64,000 nt of DNA from Actinomycetes bacterium (GCA_024637095.1 JAGXFV010000008.1:1-64000); one strand, 5' to 3'. Shown: positions 18,600 through 28,719, numbered from the stretch's first letter. Notes: generated by a model not told the origin, from the sequence alone. A program made the numbers and translations.

Positions 18600-20032
18600 G
18601 TGGAGAGGTCGGTATACGGGTCGGGCTTGCCGGCCTCGGGCACGGCCTCTTCGCTCGCCAGCGACGACGCCGCAGGGGGCATCTCCGAGGGCAAGAGCGG
18701 CCGGTTCTGGCCGAGCATGGGAACCTGGGCCCGCGGCCGCACCCGGGTGCGGCTGGCGTCCAGTTCGTGAGCCCAGGGCAAGGGGGCTCCCAGCGCCTCG
18801 GCAATCCTCACTCCCGAAAGCATCCCGTCTTCGTGGAAGCCGTAGCGTGTCCAGGCGCCGGCGAACCATATGTGCCCCGCCCCTTGCAGTCGGTCGAGGC
18901 GGAATTGGGCGGCGATCGCTTCGGCGGAGTACATGGGATGGTCGAAGCTGGTCTCGGCCAGCACCGTCCCCGGCGCCGGATCGCGGTCGCGGTTCAAGGT
19001 GACCATCACCGTAGGGGCTTCCTCCGGCAGGGCCTGGAGCGTGTTCAGCCGGTAGGTCAGCATCAGCATGGTCTTGGTCATGTCCGTGCTCGAGGAGTAC
19101 CAGTTCCAGGAGGCCCAGGCGCGGCGGCTCTTCGGCATGAAGGACTCGTCGGTGTGAATGACGGTGTCGTTCGGCCAGTAGCGAAAGGTCCCCAGCACTT
19201 CGCGCTCTTGCGCGGAGGCGGAGTCGGCGAGGATCTCTAGTGTTTCCGGGGGATGCGCCGCCATGACCACGGCGTCATAGTCCTTGACCCGCCGGGGAGT
19301 ATGAACCCTCACCCCCGTGGCCGTGCGTTCCACCCTTTCGACCGGCTCCGCCTCGAAGACCTCCCCCGAGAAGGTACGCGCCGCCTTCTCCAGATACTCC
19401 CGCGAACCGCCCCGCACCGAGAGCCACTGCGGCTTGCCGGTGATGTGCAGCAGACCGTGGTTGTCGCAGAAGCGCAGGAAGGTCAGCGCCGGGTAATCCA
19501 GCATCTTGCCCGGAGGCGTGGACCAAATGGCATCCCCCATGGGGATCAGATACCAATCCGAGAAGGACTCGCTGTACCCCTCGCGCTCCAGCAGTTGACC
19601 CAGCGTTAATTCGGCGACGCTGGGATCGGCCAGAAGCCGATCAGCATCGCGGCTGAAGCGAAGCACGTCGGTCAGCATTCGCAAAAAGCGGGGATTCCCC
19701 ACGTTCTTGCGCTGGGCAAAGACCGAGTTCAGGTTGCTGCCAGACCATTCGATGTCTTCGCTTGGCACCTGAACGGAGAACGACATCGAAGCGTCTTCCG
19801 CCTCGATGCCCAGATGCTCGAAGAAGCGGGTGAGATTGGGGTATGTGCGGCGGTTGAAGACCATGAAGCCTATGTCGATGGGGAAAGGCTCGGTGGCCGG
19901 CCGCACGTCCAAGGTGTATGTGTGCCCGCCCAGCCTCTCGGACGCCTCGAAGACGTCGACCTCGTGGACCGGGGAGAGCAGCCAGGACGTGGAAATCCCG
20001 CCGATGCCGCTGCCGACCACTGCGATCCTCAT
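18596..20032 (-). CDS. FAD-dependent amine-oxidase-like oxidoreductase (COG2907 type)
   Basis: MRIAVVGSGIGGISTSWLL, HTYTLDV, DIGFMVFNRRTYPNLTRFFEHLGI, WFAGAWTRYGFHEDGMLSGVRIAEALG. Confidence 0.93.
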   Translation of the reverse strand: MRIAVVGSGIGGISTSWLLSPVHEVDVFEASERLGGHTYTLDVRPATEPFPIDIGFMVFNRRTYPNLTRFFEHLGIEAEDASMSFSVQVPSEDIEWSGSNLNSVFAQRKNVGNPRFLRMLTDVLRFSRDADRLLADPSVAELTLGQLLEREGYSESFSDWYLIPMGDAIWSTPPGKMLDYPALTFLRFCDNHGLLHITGKPQWLSVRGGSREYLEKAARTFSGEVFEAEPVERVERTATGVRVHTPRRVKDYDAVVMAAHPPETLEILADSASAQEREVLGTFRYWPNDTVIHTDESFMPKSRRAWASWNWYSSSTDMTKTMLMLTYRLNTLQALPEEAPTVMVTLNRDRDPAPGTVLAETSFDHPMYSAEAIAAQFRLDRLQGAGHIWFAGAWTRYGFHEDGMLSGVRIAEALGAPLPWAHELDASRTRVRPRAQVPMLGQNRPLLPSEMPPAASSLASEEAVPEAGKPDPYTDLST

Positions 20033-20179
20033 GAATGGCTCCTTTGCCCCGTAGGGAGTCTCGGGTAGCTAGGGAAATATTATCAGCGTGGAGGGGGATA
20101 TGCCCGAAGGCGAGCGGGGGACACCATCAGCGACCACTCCGCTCACCTCTTCGAACCACACGAGTCCCAGGGAGGGACC

Positions 20180-20989
20180 ATGCCAAGCATATTGATCACC
20201 GGTGTCTCTTCGGGAATTGGCCGGGCTTCGGCCCGGCGCTTCCAAGAAGCCGGCTGGCTGGTAATCGGCACCGCGCGGGCTCCGGAGAAGGAGAGCGGAC
20301 TCCCCCTAGGCATCGAACTGGAGACCCTGGATCTGGCCGAGCGGGGTTCGGCGACGGCGCTGGGTGCCAAAGTCCTGGCCGGCTACGGCTGTCCCGACGT
20401 GCTCCTCAACAACGCGGGCATGCTGACCTTCGGAGCGCTCGAGGCCATCTCTCCTGCCGACCTGCAGCACCTCTATCAGGTGAACGTCTTCGGCCAACTC
20501 GAACTGATCCAAGCCCTGCTGCCGGCGATGCGCGTCCGGGGCAGCGGCGTGATAGCAAACGTGACCTCGCTCGGGGGGACCATGGTCTTTCCTTTCTTCG
20601 CCCCCTACAACTCGACCAAATGGGCCATGGAAGCGCTCAGCGAGGGTCTTTGGCACGAACTCAAGGCCTTCGGTATCCGGGTCAAGGCAATCGAGCCCGG
20701 ATTCGTCGAGACCGCCATCTGGGACAAGGCGCTTCCGGAGAAAGATTCCGAGCTCTCCGGACCGCCCGCGTACCGGCCATACCTTCTCCGCATGCTCGAC
20801 TACGAGACCTCAATCAAAAAGCGCTCCTCTCCGGAGAAGACCGCCGAAGAAGTCTACGCAGCGGTCACCGATGACAGCGATCGCCTACGTTACCCGGTGG
20901 CCGCCTACGCCGGTTTGCTCATCAAGGTGCGCCGATGGCTGGGCGCCCAGCGCATGATGAGGTTTCTCCATGGCAGGTGGTTGGATTGA
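20180..20989 (+). CDS. Short-chain dehydrogenase/reductase
   Basis: ITGVSSGIGRASARRF, NNAGML, YNSTKWAMEALSEGL. Confidence 0.92.
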   Translation: MPSILITGVSSGIGRASARRFQEAGWLVIGTARAPEKESGLPLGIELETLDLAERGSATALGAKVLAGYGCPDVLLNNAGMLTFGALEAISPADLQHLYQVNVFGQLELIQALLPAMRVRGSGVIANVTSLGGTMVFPFFAPYNSTKWAMEALSEGLWHELKAFGIRVKAIEPGFVETAIWDKALPEKDSELSGPPAYRPYLLRMLDYETSIKKRSSPEKTAEEVYAAVTDDSDRLRYPVAAYAGLLIKVRRWLGAQRMMRFLHGRWLD

Positions 20990-20994
20990 CGCAC

Positions 20995-21297
20995 TCACTC
21001 GCCGGCCATGCGCTCCTCGAGTTCCGTGAGCCCATAGACGGGCAGGATTCGTGAGTCGACCCGCCCGATGAAGCCGCTCTCCCTGATGACGTCGTCGACC
21101 GCGTGCGCATGGGGGGCCTCGATCAAAAGGAACATGGTGTGCGAGGTGGGGCTGACCCATACGTCAACGAGTTCGGCGCCGTTGGTAGCAGCGACCTCGG
21201 GAATCCGCCGCAGCGCATCAAAGAGCAGCCGGTTGTCCTCCGCAGAGCGGAAGCCACAGCTCTCCGGATTGTGCGTGCTGACGACCATATGCTTCAT
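20995..21297 (-). CDS. Conserved hypothetical protein
   Basis: MKHMVVSTHNPESCGFRSAEDNRLLFDALRRIPEVAATNGAELVDVWVSPTSHTMFLLIEAPHAHAVDDVI. Confidence 0.65.
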   Translation of the reverse strand: MKHMVVSTHNPESCGFRSAEDNRLLFDALRRIPEVAATNGAELVDVWVSPTSHTMFLLIEAPHAHAVDDVIRESGFIGRVDSRILPVYGLTELEERMAGE

Positions 21298-21437
21298 CGC
21301 TATCCCCCCACTACCCGGCACCGGGCCCCGACGGTGGCTATCAATTCAGAACCGGTCGCATCCTGCCTCACCGTTACCCTGCCCCCATTCCATACACGCC
21401 AACACCCGACCAGCTCGCCCAAAGCCCGACTCGATGG

Positions 21438-22304
21438 TCACCGGGCACCGGCCAGGAGACCTTCGGTGACCTCCGCCACGGTGGGAGCCGGGATAGCCAT
21501 GCCCAGTCCCCGCTCTGCACCCTGCACCCCGCGTGTTTCCGCGAGGACTATCCCGACCACCCGCCCCTCGAGGTCCACGAGAGGTCCCCCGGAATTTCCC
21601 TGCTGCACTGGTGCGTCGGTCTGGATCAGGGTCTCCAAGCGGTTGAGCGTGGCCGAGCGCACTCCCCGGAGGACCCGGGTGACGCTGCCGATGGTCACGT
21701 TCTCTTCGAGCGAACGCGAGCCGATGGCGACGACCGTCTGCCCCTGCTGGAGCTGGGACAGGTCCTGGATGAAGGTGGCGGGTTCCAGTCCCTCCCGGTC
21801 CACCCGGATGACGGCGACATCCGCGGCCGGCTCGCGGCCCACTAGCTTCGCGCTCAATTCCTCGCCGGAGGAGAGTATGACCACGAGCTCGTCCAACACC
21901 TCCTCACCGCCGCCCGCGATCACGTGGTCGTTGGTCACCACGATTCCGTCGGCTCGGTAGACCACGCCCCCCCCTGAAGCGAACTGTCGGCTCAAGGCAG
22001 AGGAAGAGACGACACCCCGGACCTCCACCACGCTTGCCTCCACTGCCGACGCCACGCGGCGGGCGATTTCTTCCTGCGACTGGGTGCTGTTGGTGGTGCT
22101 TGAACCGTCTCCGCCGGATACTTCGCTGCTCGACGTAGCTGCGCCCGGAGCGGGCCCGGTGGTGGTGCCGGAATCGAAAGACCCGGCGCACCCCGACAGT
22201 AGCAGCGCCGGCAGGAGCAAGAGCACGAGCAGGAGCAGCGCGCCGAAGAGAGGAGAGCGCCGGTCCGCGCCCGTGGGGGGATCCTGCTGTCCGTTCACCG
22301 TCAT
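21438..22304 (-). CDS. HtrA/DegP-like trypsin-type serine protease lipoprotein
   Basis: Lipobox LLLSGC; GIVVTNDHVI, DVAVIRVD, QTDAPVQQGNSGGPLVDLEGRVVGI; no PDZ domain apparent. Confidence 0.9.
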   Translation of the reverse strand: MTVNGQQDPPTGADRRSPLFGALLLLVLLLLPALLLSGCAGSFDSGTTTGPAPGAATSSSEVSGGDGSSTTNSTQSQEEIARRVASAVEASVVEVRGVVSSSALSRQFASGGGVVYRADGIVVTNDHVIAGGGEEVLDELVVILSSGEELSAKLVGREPAADVAVIRVDREGLEPATFIQDLSQLQQGQTVVAIGSRSLEENVTIGSVTRVLRGVRSATLNRLETLIQTDAPVQQGNSGGPLVDLEGRVVGIVLAETRGVQGAERGLGMAIPAPTVAEVTEGLLAGAR

Positions 22305-22432
22305 TCCTAGAACGTGCCCCCTCGGAAAGAGGGCATAACTCGCCAGCCTCGATCGCGGGGCCGGTTTTCCCCCTCCATCACCCGGGCAGATCTCGGAGAC
22401 TATCAAGGGATTGCGAGCTGGAGGGGAACGGC

Positions 22433-23845
22433 ATGCCGATAGCCACAACAAACCCTGCCACCGGACAGGTTGAACGAACCTTCGAGTCTCTCTCCGAGGC
22501 GGAGATCGAGGAACGCATCGACATCGCCGCCCAGTCCTTCTTGGTATATCGCGACACGACTCTCTCTCGGCGCGCGGAATGGATGCTCCGGGCCGCAGAC
22601 ATCCTCGATGACGAGGCCGACCGGATCGCCCTCACCATGACCACGGAGATGGGCAAGACCATCGCCGCCGCCCGCGCCGAGGCCCAGAAAAGCGCTAAGG
22701 CCTGCCGTTTCTACGCCGATCGCGCCGAGGAGTTCATGAGCGACATCCCGGCCGACTCCGAGGCGGTGGGCGCCCAGAACGCGTTCGTCAGCTTCCAGCC
22801 TCTCGGCCCGGTTCTGGCCGTGATGCCCTGGAACTTCCCGCTATGGCAGGTGATTCGGTTCGCCGCTCCCGCGCTGATGGCGGGCAACGTGGGGCTGCTC
22901 AAGCACTCTTCCAATGTCCCGCAGACCGCGCTATCCATCGAAGATCTATTCCGGCGGGCGGGATTCCCCAAGGGCGTCTTTCAGACCCTGCTGATCGGCT
23001 CCGAGGAAGTCGAACGAGTCCTGCGGGATCCGCGCGTGAGGGCAGCGACGCTCACCGGCAGCGAGCCTGCCGGCCGCTCCGTCGCCGCCATTGCCGGCAG
23101 CGAGGTCAAGCCCACGGTGCTGGAATTGGGAGGGAGTGACCCGTTCATCGTCATGCCCTCGGCCAACTTGGAACGCGCGGCCGAAGTGGGAGTCGCCTCA
23201 CGCTGCATGAACAATGGCCAGAGTTGCATTGCAGCCAAGCGCTTCATCGTGCATGAGAGGATTGCCGAGGAGTTCGAGCGGCGCTTCGTCGAGCGCATGC
23301 GGGCCCTCAGGGTGGGTGACCCCCGGGAACCAGAGACCGAGGTCGGCCCGCTGGTCAGCGAGCAGGCCCGCGCGGACGTCCATGCGCTGGTACAGGACGC
23401 GACCGCCAAGGGAGCAGAGGTCCTCTGTGGAGGAGAGCCTCTGCCCGGTCCGGGCTGGTACTACCCTCCCACCGCGATGCGCGGAATCACAGGCGAGATG
23501 CGTATGTTCCACGAGGAGGTGTTCGGGCCGGTGGCCGCACTCTACCGAGTGACCGACATCAGCGAGGCGATCAACCTCGCCAACGCCACCGCCTTCGGCC
23601 TGGGATCGAACGCCTGGACCCAGAAGCCGGAAGAACAGCAGCGCTTTATCCGCGAACTTGAGGCAGGACAGGTCTTCATCAACGGCATGACCACGTCGTT
23701 CCCGGAGTTGCCCTTTGGGGGGATCAAGAACTCTGGATTCGGCCGGGAACTGGCCGCTGAGGGCATCCGCGCGTTCTGCAACCTGAAGACGGTTTGGGTC
23801 TGCGCCGCGCGCGGCGAAGGCGGCGAAATGGGCCGGTGCGAGTGA
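22433..23845 (+). CDS. Aldehyde dehydrogenase (succinate-semialdehyde dehydrogenase-like)
   Basis: MPWNFPLWQVIRFAAPALMAGN, LELGGSDPFIV, NNGQSCIAAKRF. Confidence 0.94.
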   Translation: MPIATTNPATGQVERTFESLSEAEIEERIDIAAQSFLVYRDTTLSRRAEWMLRAADILDDEADRIALTMTTEMGKTIAAARAEAQKSAKACRFYADRAEEFMSDIPADSEAVGAQNAFVSFQPLGPVLAVMPWNFPLWQVIRFAAPALMAGNVGLLKHSSNVPQTALSIEDLFRRAGFPKGVFQTLLIGSEEVERVLRDPRVRAATLTGSEPAGRSVAAIAGSEVKPTVLELGGSDPFIVMPSANLERAAEVGVASRCMNNGQSCIAAKRFIVHERIAEEFERRFVERMRALRVGDPREPETEVGPLVSEQARADVHALVQDATAKGAEVLCGGEPLPGPGWYYPPTAMRGITGEMRMFHEEVFGPVAALYRVTDISEAINLANATAFGLGSNAWTQKPEEQQRFIRELEAGQVFINGMTTSFPELPFGGIKNSGFGRELAAEGIRAFCNLKTVWVCAARGEGGEMGRCE

Positions 23846-24783
23846 GCCACCGCCCGCACGGGGGGTCCCTGTCCGTCGAGCAGGACGTGGACCTCGCCCC
23901 CTACAACACCTATGGGCTTCCCGGCCGCGCGGCCTTCCTTACCTGCGTCCACACGGTCGGGGAACTGCTCAGGGCCTGCGAATTCGCGCGCTCGCGGAGC
24001 CTGCGCAGCGCCGTCCTCGGGGCGGGCAGCAACATCGTAATCGACGAGTCCGGCTACGACGGCCTGCTGATCGTCAATCGCATCCACCTGCTCGAGCGGC
24101 GTGAGAAGAACCGCATCGAAGTGGGAGCCGGTGTGGACTTGGCAGAACTCGTCGGCTTCGCCCAGGGCCAAGGGCTGGCCGGGCTCGAACGCCTGGCCGG
24201 CATCCCCGGCTCGGTGGGAGGAGCCTTGTTCGGCAACGCGGGCGCCTTCGGAGTGCAGATCGGGGAACTCGTCGAACAAGTCGGATACGTCGATCCGGGT
24301 TGCCGCGAGCGAAACGCCGACCCGGACGAACTCGCTTTTAGCTACCGCGGCGGCGCTTTCAAACGAGGGGAGCTTACCGGAGTGATCGCCACAGCGCTTC
24401 TGCGGCTGACGCCCGCTTCGCCCGGCGAGATCACTTCCGCCATGGAAGAAACTCTGGCCGCCCGCGCGGGCAAGCATCCGGCCGGCGCCAGCTGCGGCTC
24501 CTACTTCAAGAACGTGGAAGCCGACCTAATCGAGCCGGAAGTCAGAGCGCGCCTCTCCGCCTGGATCACCTTCAACCGCATTCCGGCCGGCCGCTTGATC
24601 GAGGAGGCCGGGGGGAAGGGCCTGCGGGTCGGGGGAGCCGTGGTTTCCGCGCACCACTGCAACTTCCTGCTGAATGAGGGCGGCGCCACCGGCAACGAGG
24701 TCAAGCGGTTGGCAAGACAGGTCAAGGAGTTGGTAAGGGACCGCTTCGAGATCGAGCTGGAGGAGGAGGTCCGCTACCTCTGA
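23842..24783 (+). CDS. murB: UDP-N-acetylmuramate dehydrogenase
   Basis: LAPYNTYGLPGRA, LGAGSNIVI, LAGIPGSVGGALFGNAGAFG, ASCGSYFKN, AGRLIEEAGGKGLRVGGAVVS. Confidence 0.93.
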   Translation: MSHRPHGGSLSVEQDVDLAPYNTYGLPGRAAFLTCVHTVGELLRACEFARSRSLRSAVLGAGSNIVIDESGYDGLLIVNRIHLLERREKNRIEVGAGVDLAELVGFAQGQGLAGLERLAGIPGSVGGALFGNAGAFGVQIGELVEQVGYVDPGCRERNADPDELAFSYRGGAFKRGELTGVIATALLRLTPASPGEITSAMEETLAARAGKHPAGASCGSYFKNVEADLIEPEVRARLSAWITFNRIPAGRLIEEAGGKGLRVGGAVVSAHHCNFLLNEGGATGNEVKRLARQVKELVRDRFEIELEEEVRYL

Positions 24784-24980
24784 AAGGGGCTATTCGCGCT
24801 CGTCGCTCATGCGGCGGAAGGACAAGGTCACCTTGGTTTCTGCGAGTTCCAGGTCGAAGACCTTCACCTCAGGCAGCCTGTATCTGCGGGCCTGATCGGC
24901 AACCATCGAGCGAATCTCCGAGCACGTCCTGCCGGAAGAATTCCTGTTCCTCTCGGCAGCCCGCCGGGTAGACACGCGAC

Positions 24981-25295
24981 ATGCCGGAAGGTGCCGACCA
25001 AAGCCCAGTGCCTGATCTCGATCCACGGGGCCCCTTGAGAGCCACGAAGCTACTGCGCGCGGCCGCGCAGGGCTGCCGCAGCTGCGCCCTCTGGGAGTGC
25101 GCATCGCAGGCGGTTTTTGGAGACGGCCACCGGTCGGCCCGGCTAATGCTCATCGGTGAGCAACCCGGCGATCGCGAAGACCGCGAGGACCCCGCCGACC
25201 GGCGAAGAGCACGCGAGGAGTTTGTGACCGATCTGGCCCAGGTGAAGAAACTCCTAGACAAAGAAGGCGGTCTGGCGGCAAGAGGAGTCGGCTAA
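24981..25295 (+). pseudogene. UdgX-like uracil-DNA glycosylase remnant with large internal deletion
   Basis: N-terminal Fe-S/glycosylase segment CRSCALWECASQAVFGDGHRSARLMLIGEQPGDRED runs straight into a UdgX C-terminal-like tail DPADRRRAREEFVTDLAQVKKLL; the core and KRRIH motif are absent. Confidence 0.65.
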
Positions 25296-25296
25296 G

Positions 25297-27051
25297 ATGG
25301 CGCCTGACGAGCGACCCGGACATCGTCGCGAGGCCAAAACCCAAGCTTTCCCGCCGCGGGATCAAAGCCGTCCCGCCATTGTCTTGGTGGACGATGATTC
25401 CGAATGGCTCGAGCGGCTCAAACGCCGGCTCGAGACCCGCTACGGCACCGATTACCAGATCCTCGCATACAACGCACCCTGGTCGGCCCTGCAGGCACTC
25501 GAGTCCATGGGCGGGGACGGCCAGGAAATCGCCCTGGTCATGGCCGCTCAGTGGATGGCCGAGATGAACGGCGTCGAGTTCCTGTCTCGAATCCACGCCC
25601 TCTTTCGCGAGACCAAGCGGGCCTTGCTGGTGGAGATGGGGGATTCTTCCGTGGCAGAGCCCATCCTCCGCGCGATGGCTCTAGGCCGAATCGAGGGCTA
25701 CTTGGTCAAGGTTATTCGCGAAAGGGACGAGGCCTTTCACCGCCTGATCACCGATCTGCTGGAAGAATGGAGCCGCGGTCACGAGCCCCTGGAAACCGTG
25801 AAGATCGTGGGCGAGCGCTGGGCACCCGCTTCTCATCAACTGCGAGACCTGCTTGACCGAAACGCCGTGGGCTACGGCTTCTACGACCAGCACTCGGTCC
25901 AGGGCCGGAACTTGCTGGAGGCGCACGGCCAGGAGGAAGGGCCCTTCCCGGTGGTGATCCTCTACGACGGCCGAGTGCTCAACGCGCCTAGCATGACGCA
26001 AATCGCCGATCAATTCACCGCTCGGCCCCACCTGGGCGGCGAGCCATTGGACGTGGTCATCGTCGGCGGTGGGCCCGCGGGTCTTAGCGCCGCGGTCTAT
26101 GCCGCCTCGGAAGGCCTCCGGGTCCTGATCGTCGAGCGAGAAGCCTTCGGCGGTCAGGCAGGCACCAGTTCGCTGATCCGCAACTATCTGGGCTTTCCTC
26201 GCGGGATCAGCGGAAACGAACTGGCCGAACGCGCCTATCAGCAGGCCTGGTTGTTCGGTGCCGAATTCATCCTCATGCGCGAGGTCGTAGAACTTCGCAC
26301 CAAGGCGGACGGACTCAAAAGGCTGCTGCTCTCGGACAACAGTGAGCTCCTCGCCAGGTCGGTCGTCATCGCCACGGGCGTGCGCTATCGGCGCCTCGGC
26401 GTGACCAGCCTGGAAGCCTTCCTCGGTGCCGGCGTCTTCTATGGCGCCGGCCGTTCCGAGGCCCGGGCAATGGATGGACAACAGGTGTACTTGGTGGGAG
26501 CCGGCAACTCGGCCGGCCAATCGGCCCTCTTCCTCGCCCGTTTTGCCGAGAAAGTCACCATCCTCGTGCGGGGAGGCGGTCTATCGAAAAGCATGTCCGA
26601 ATACCTGGTTCGCGAGATCGCCGACACTCCTAACATCCGCGTGCTCACCCACACCGAAGCGGCGGGGGGTGCGGGAAAGGGCCATCTGGAGGCGCTCTCC
26701 CTGCGGAATTCACGCACCGATCACGAGGAGACCGTGCCGGCATCCGCATTGTTCGTACTGATAGGGGCGGTTCCCCATACCGACTGGCTCACGGAGACTC
26801 TGGCGCGTAACGACCGCGGATACCTGCTGACGGGGCCCTGGGCGGCCACGGTCCGCACCCCACCCCTTCCCTGGCCGTTGCCCCGCCGGCCCTTGCGCTA
26901 CGAGACCAGCGTCCCGGGTGTCTTCGCCATAGGCGACGTCCGTGCGGGCTCAATCAAGCGGGTGGCAGCGGCGGCGGGGGAGGGCGCTATCGCCGTGCAG
27001 TTGATGCACAATTACCTTTCGGAGCAGGCGATTCGTCGTGGCTCTCTCTGA
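25297..27051 (+). CDS. Pseudo-receiver / thioredoxin-fold / TrxR-like FAD-dependent oxidoreductase fusion
   Basis: IVLVDDDSEWLERL...NGVEFL (REC-like), GPFPVVILYDG (thioredoxin fold), VVIVGGGPAGLSAAVYAASEGL and VYLVGAGNSAGQSALFLA (two dinucleotide folds), VPGVFAIGDVR. Confidence 0.88.
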   Translation: MAPDERPGHRREAKTQAFPPRDQSRPAIVLVDDDSEWLERLKRRLETRYGTDYQILAYNAPWSALQALESMGGDGQEIALVMAAQWMAEMNGVEFLSRIHALFRETKRALLVEMGDSSVAEPILRAMALGRIEGYLVKVIRERDEAFHRLITDLLEEWSRGHEPLETVKIVGERWAPASHQLRDLLDRNAVGYGFYDQHSVQGRNLLEAHGQEEGPFPVVILYDGRVLNAPSMTQIADQFTARPHLGGEPLDVVIVGGGPAGLSAAVYAASEGLRVLIVEREAFGGQAGTSSLIRNYLGFPRGISGNELAERAYQQAWLFGAEFILMREVVELRTKADGLKRLLLSDNSELLARSVVIATGVRYRRLGVTSLEAFLGAGVFYGAGRSEARAMDGQQVYLVGAGNSAGQSALFLARFAEKVTILVRGGGLSKSMSEYLVREIADTPNIRVLTHTEAAGGAGKGHLEALSLRNSRTDHEETVPASALFVLIGAVPHTDWLTETLARNDRGYLLTGPWAATVRTPPLPWPLPRRPLRYETSVPGVFAIGDVRAGSIKRVAAAAGEGAIAVQLMHNYLSEQAIRRGSL

Positions 27052-27195
27052 CGTTTCCCGGTTGCCTCCCTAGGAAAGCTATCCGTGACTCAGCGCCAGG
27101 TTCGTCCCGGCCGACAAGAGGGCATCACCGTGCTTGAGATCAAGGAGGTGCGCCCATGGCCGCACGCCAGGATCAGAAACGACTAGGGGGCACGC

Positions 27196-27405
27196 ATGGT
27201 TGATTCAGGACGCAGCGAAGACGAGCAGCGCCGGGAAGCCGACGAGGGCTACGACGTCGAAGACCACCGCCATCAGCGAATGACAGAGGTCGAAGGCCAG
27301 ATGGGCCGCAGGGGCAGCCGGGGTTATCTGTTCTGGGTGATCTTCTGGGCCGTGATACTGATCGGCGTGGCGCTGCTCTACGTCTGGGCGGGGCGCTCCA
27401 TCTAG
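27196..27405 (+). CDS. Small single-TM hypothetical protein
   Basis: Charged N-terminus then GYLFWVIFWAVILIGVALLYVWAG. Confidence 0.55.
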   Translation: MVDSGRSEDEQRREADEGYDVEDHRHQRMTEVEGQMGRRGSRGYLFWVIFWAVILIGVALLYVWAGRSI

Positions 27406-28532
27406 CTCGGGGGCTGGGGGAGGTCGGGGGCAGACTGGGCATCCCCGAGGCTCTGGGCCTTGGAGTCCTCGCCCCCGTTGCCGTCCATTCTGACCGAAAG
27501 GTCGGCGCGCCGCAGATCCACGGTGCGGATGGGAAAGGGAATCTCGATCCCCTCCATGTCGTAACGCCGCTTGACCCGTTTGACGAACTCGTGCTTCACC
27601 AAGTAGCCGTCCACGAACTCACGCACCCGCAGGACCACAGTGAAGTCGATGCTGGAATCCCCGAAGGTGTGGAAGCGGATCAGCGGCTCGAAGGAAGGCT
27701 CTCCCCCCTCCGCCTCGCCGAGAAGCTCCCTGGCGACTTCCAGCGTGACCTCCTCGACGCGGTCGAGGTCGCTCCTATAACCCACTCCTAGGGGAATGAG
27801 CAGGGAGGTTTCCTTCTCGGGCCGGTCGAAGTTGGTGAAATTGACGCTTGCCAGCCGCGAGTTGGGCACCACGATCATGTTGTTGGCGAGTTCCCGGATC
27901 GTCGTGTTTCTCCAGGTGATATCGACCACGTAACCCTCTTCGCCCGATTCGAGCTTCACGTAGTCCCCGGGGTTAACCTGACCCGAGGCGATGAGATGAA
28001 AGCCGGCGAACAGGTTGGAGAGGGTGTCCTGAAGGGCGAGCGCCACGGCGAGGCCCCCGACGCCCAGGGCGGTGAGCACGGGTGTGATGGCGATCCCCAA
28101 ATACTGCAGCGCAATCAGCAGCCCCAGTACGAAAACCAACGCCGCGGCCAAATTGGTGAAGATCGAGGTGGAGGGAACCAGTCCGGCCCGCATAGTGTAG
28201 ACGTTCACCAATCCTGCAGTCAGCCGCGCGAGCGCCCAGGTGACCGAGAGGACGGCCAGCACGACCACGACCCGCTCAACGCCGTTGTACACGCTGTCTT
28301 CCAGAGGCAGGGTGATAGCGGCGGCGTATATGCCGATGAGCGTGACCCAGAGGGCCGGCATTCCGCGCAGCGACCGCACGAGTACATGGCACCACTCCCA
28401 GTCCACCCGGCAGGCCAGCCGGTCCAGACGGGCGAGGAGAAGGCGGCCGACCACCACCCCCACCAGGAAACCACCCACCACGAACGCGAGGGCTATGAGC
28501 GCGACGCGAACCTCGAGCGGCTCTTTGAGCAT
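27402..28532 (-). CDS. MscS-family mechanosensitive ion channel
   Basis: LGVGGLAVALALQDTLSNLFAGFHLIASGQVNPGDYVKLESGEEGYVVDITWRNTTIREL. Confidence 0.95.
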   Translation of the reverse strand: MLKEPLEVRVALIALAFVVGGFLVGVVVGRLLLARLDRLACRVDWEWCHVLVRSLRGMPALWVTLIGIYAAAITLPLEDSVYNGVERVVVVLAVLSVTWALARLTAGLVNVYTMRAGLVPSTSIFTNLAAALVFVLGLLIALQYLGIAITPVLTALGVGGLAVALALQDTLSNLFAGFHLIASGQVNPGDYVKLESGEEGYVVDITWRNTTIRELANNMIVVPNSRLASVNFTNFDRPEKETSLLIPLGVGYRSDLDRVEEVTLEVARELLGEAEGGEPSFEPLIRFHTFGDSSIDFTVVLRVREFVDGYLVKHEFVKRVKRRYDMEGIEIPFPIRTVDLRRADLSVRMDGNGGEDSKAQSLGDAQSAPDLPQPPS

Positions 28533-28719
28533 TCTTCTGGTCCCTTCTCTGGACGTAACGGTCAGCCCCGACTATACCGAAGCCGTCCCGGAGAAGGCCA
28601 CGGGACCGGGCAGAGAAGGCCCCCCGACCGGCCGGGGGAGGCTCCGCGACTGGTATTCTGGGGGCGCGGCGAGGAGTGGGCGGTGCAGCGACTGCCCGAG
28701 ACAAAGGAAAGAAACGTCA

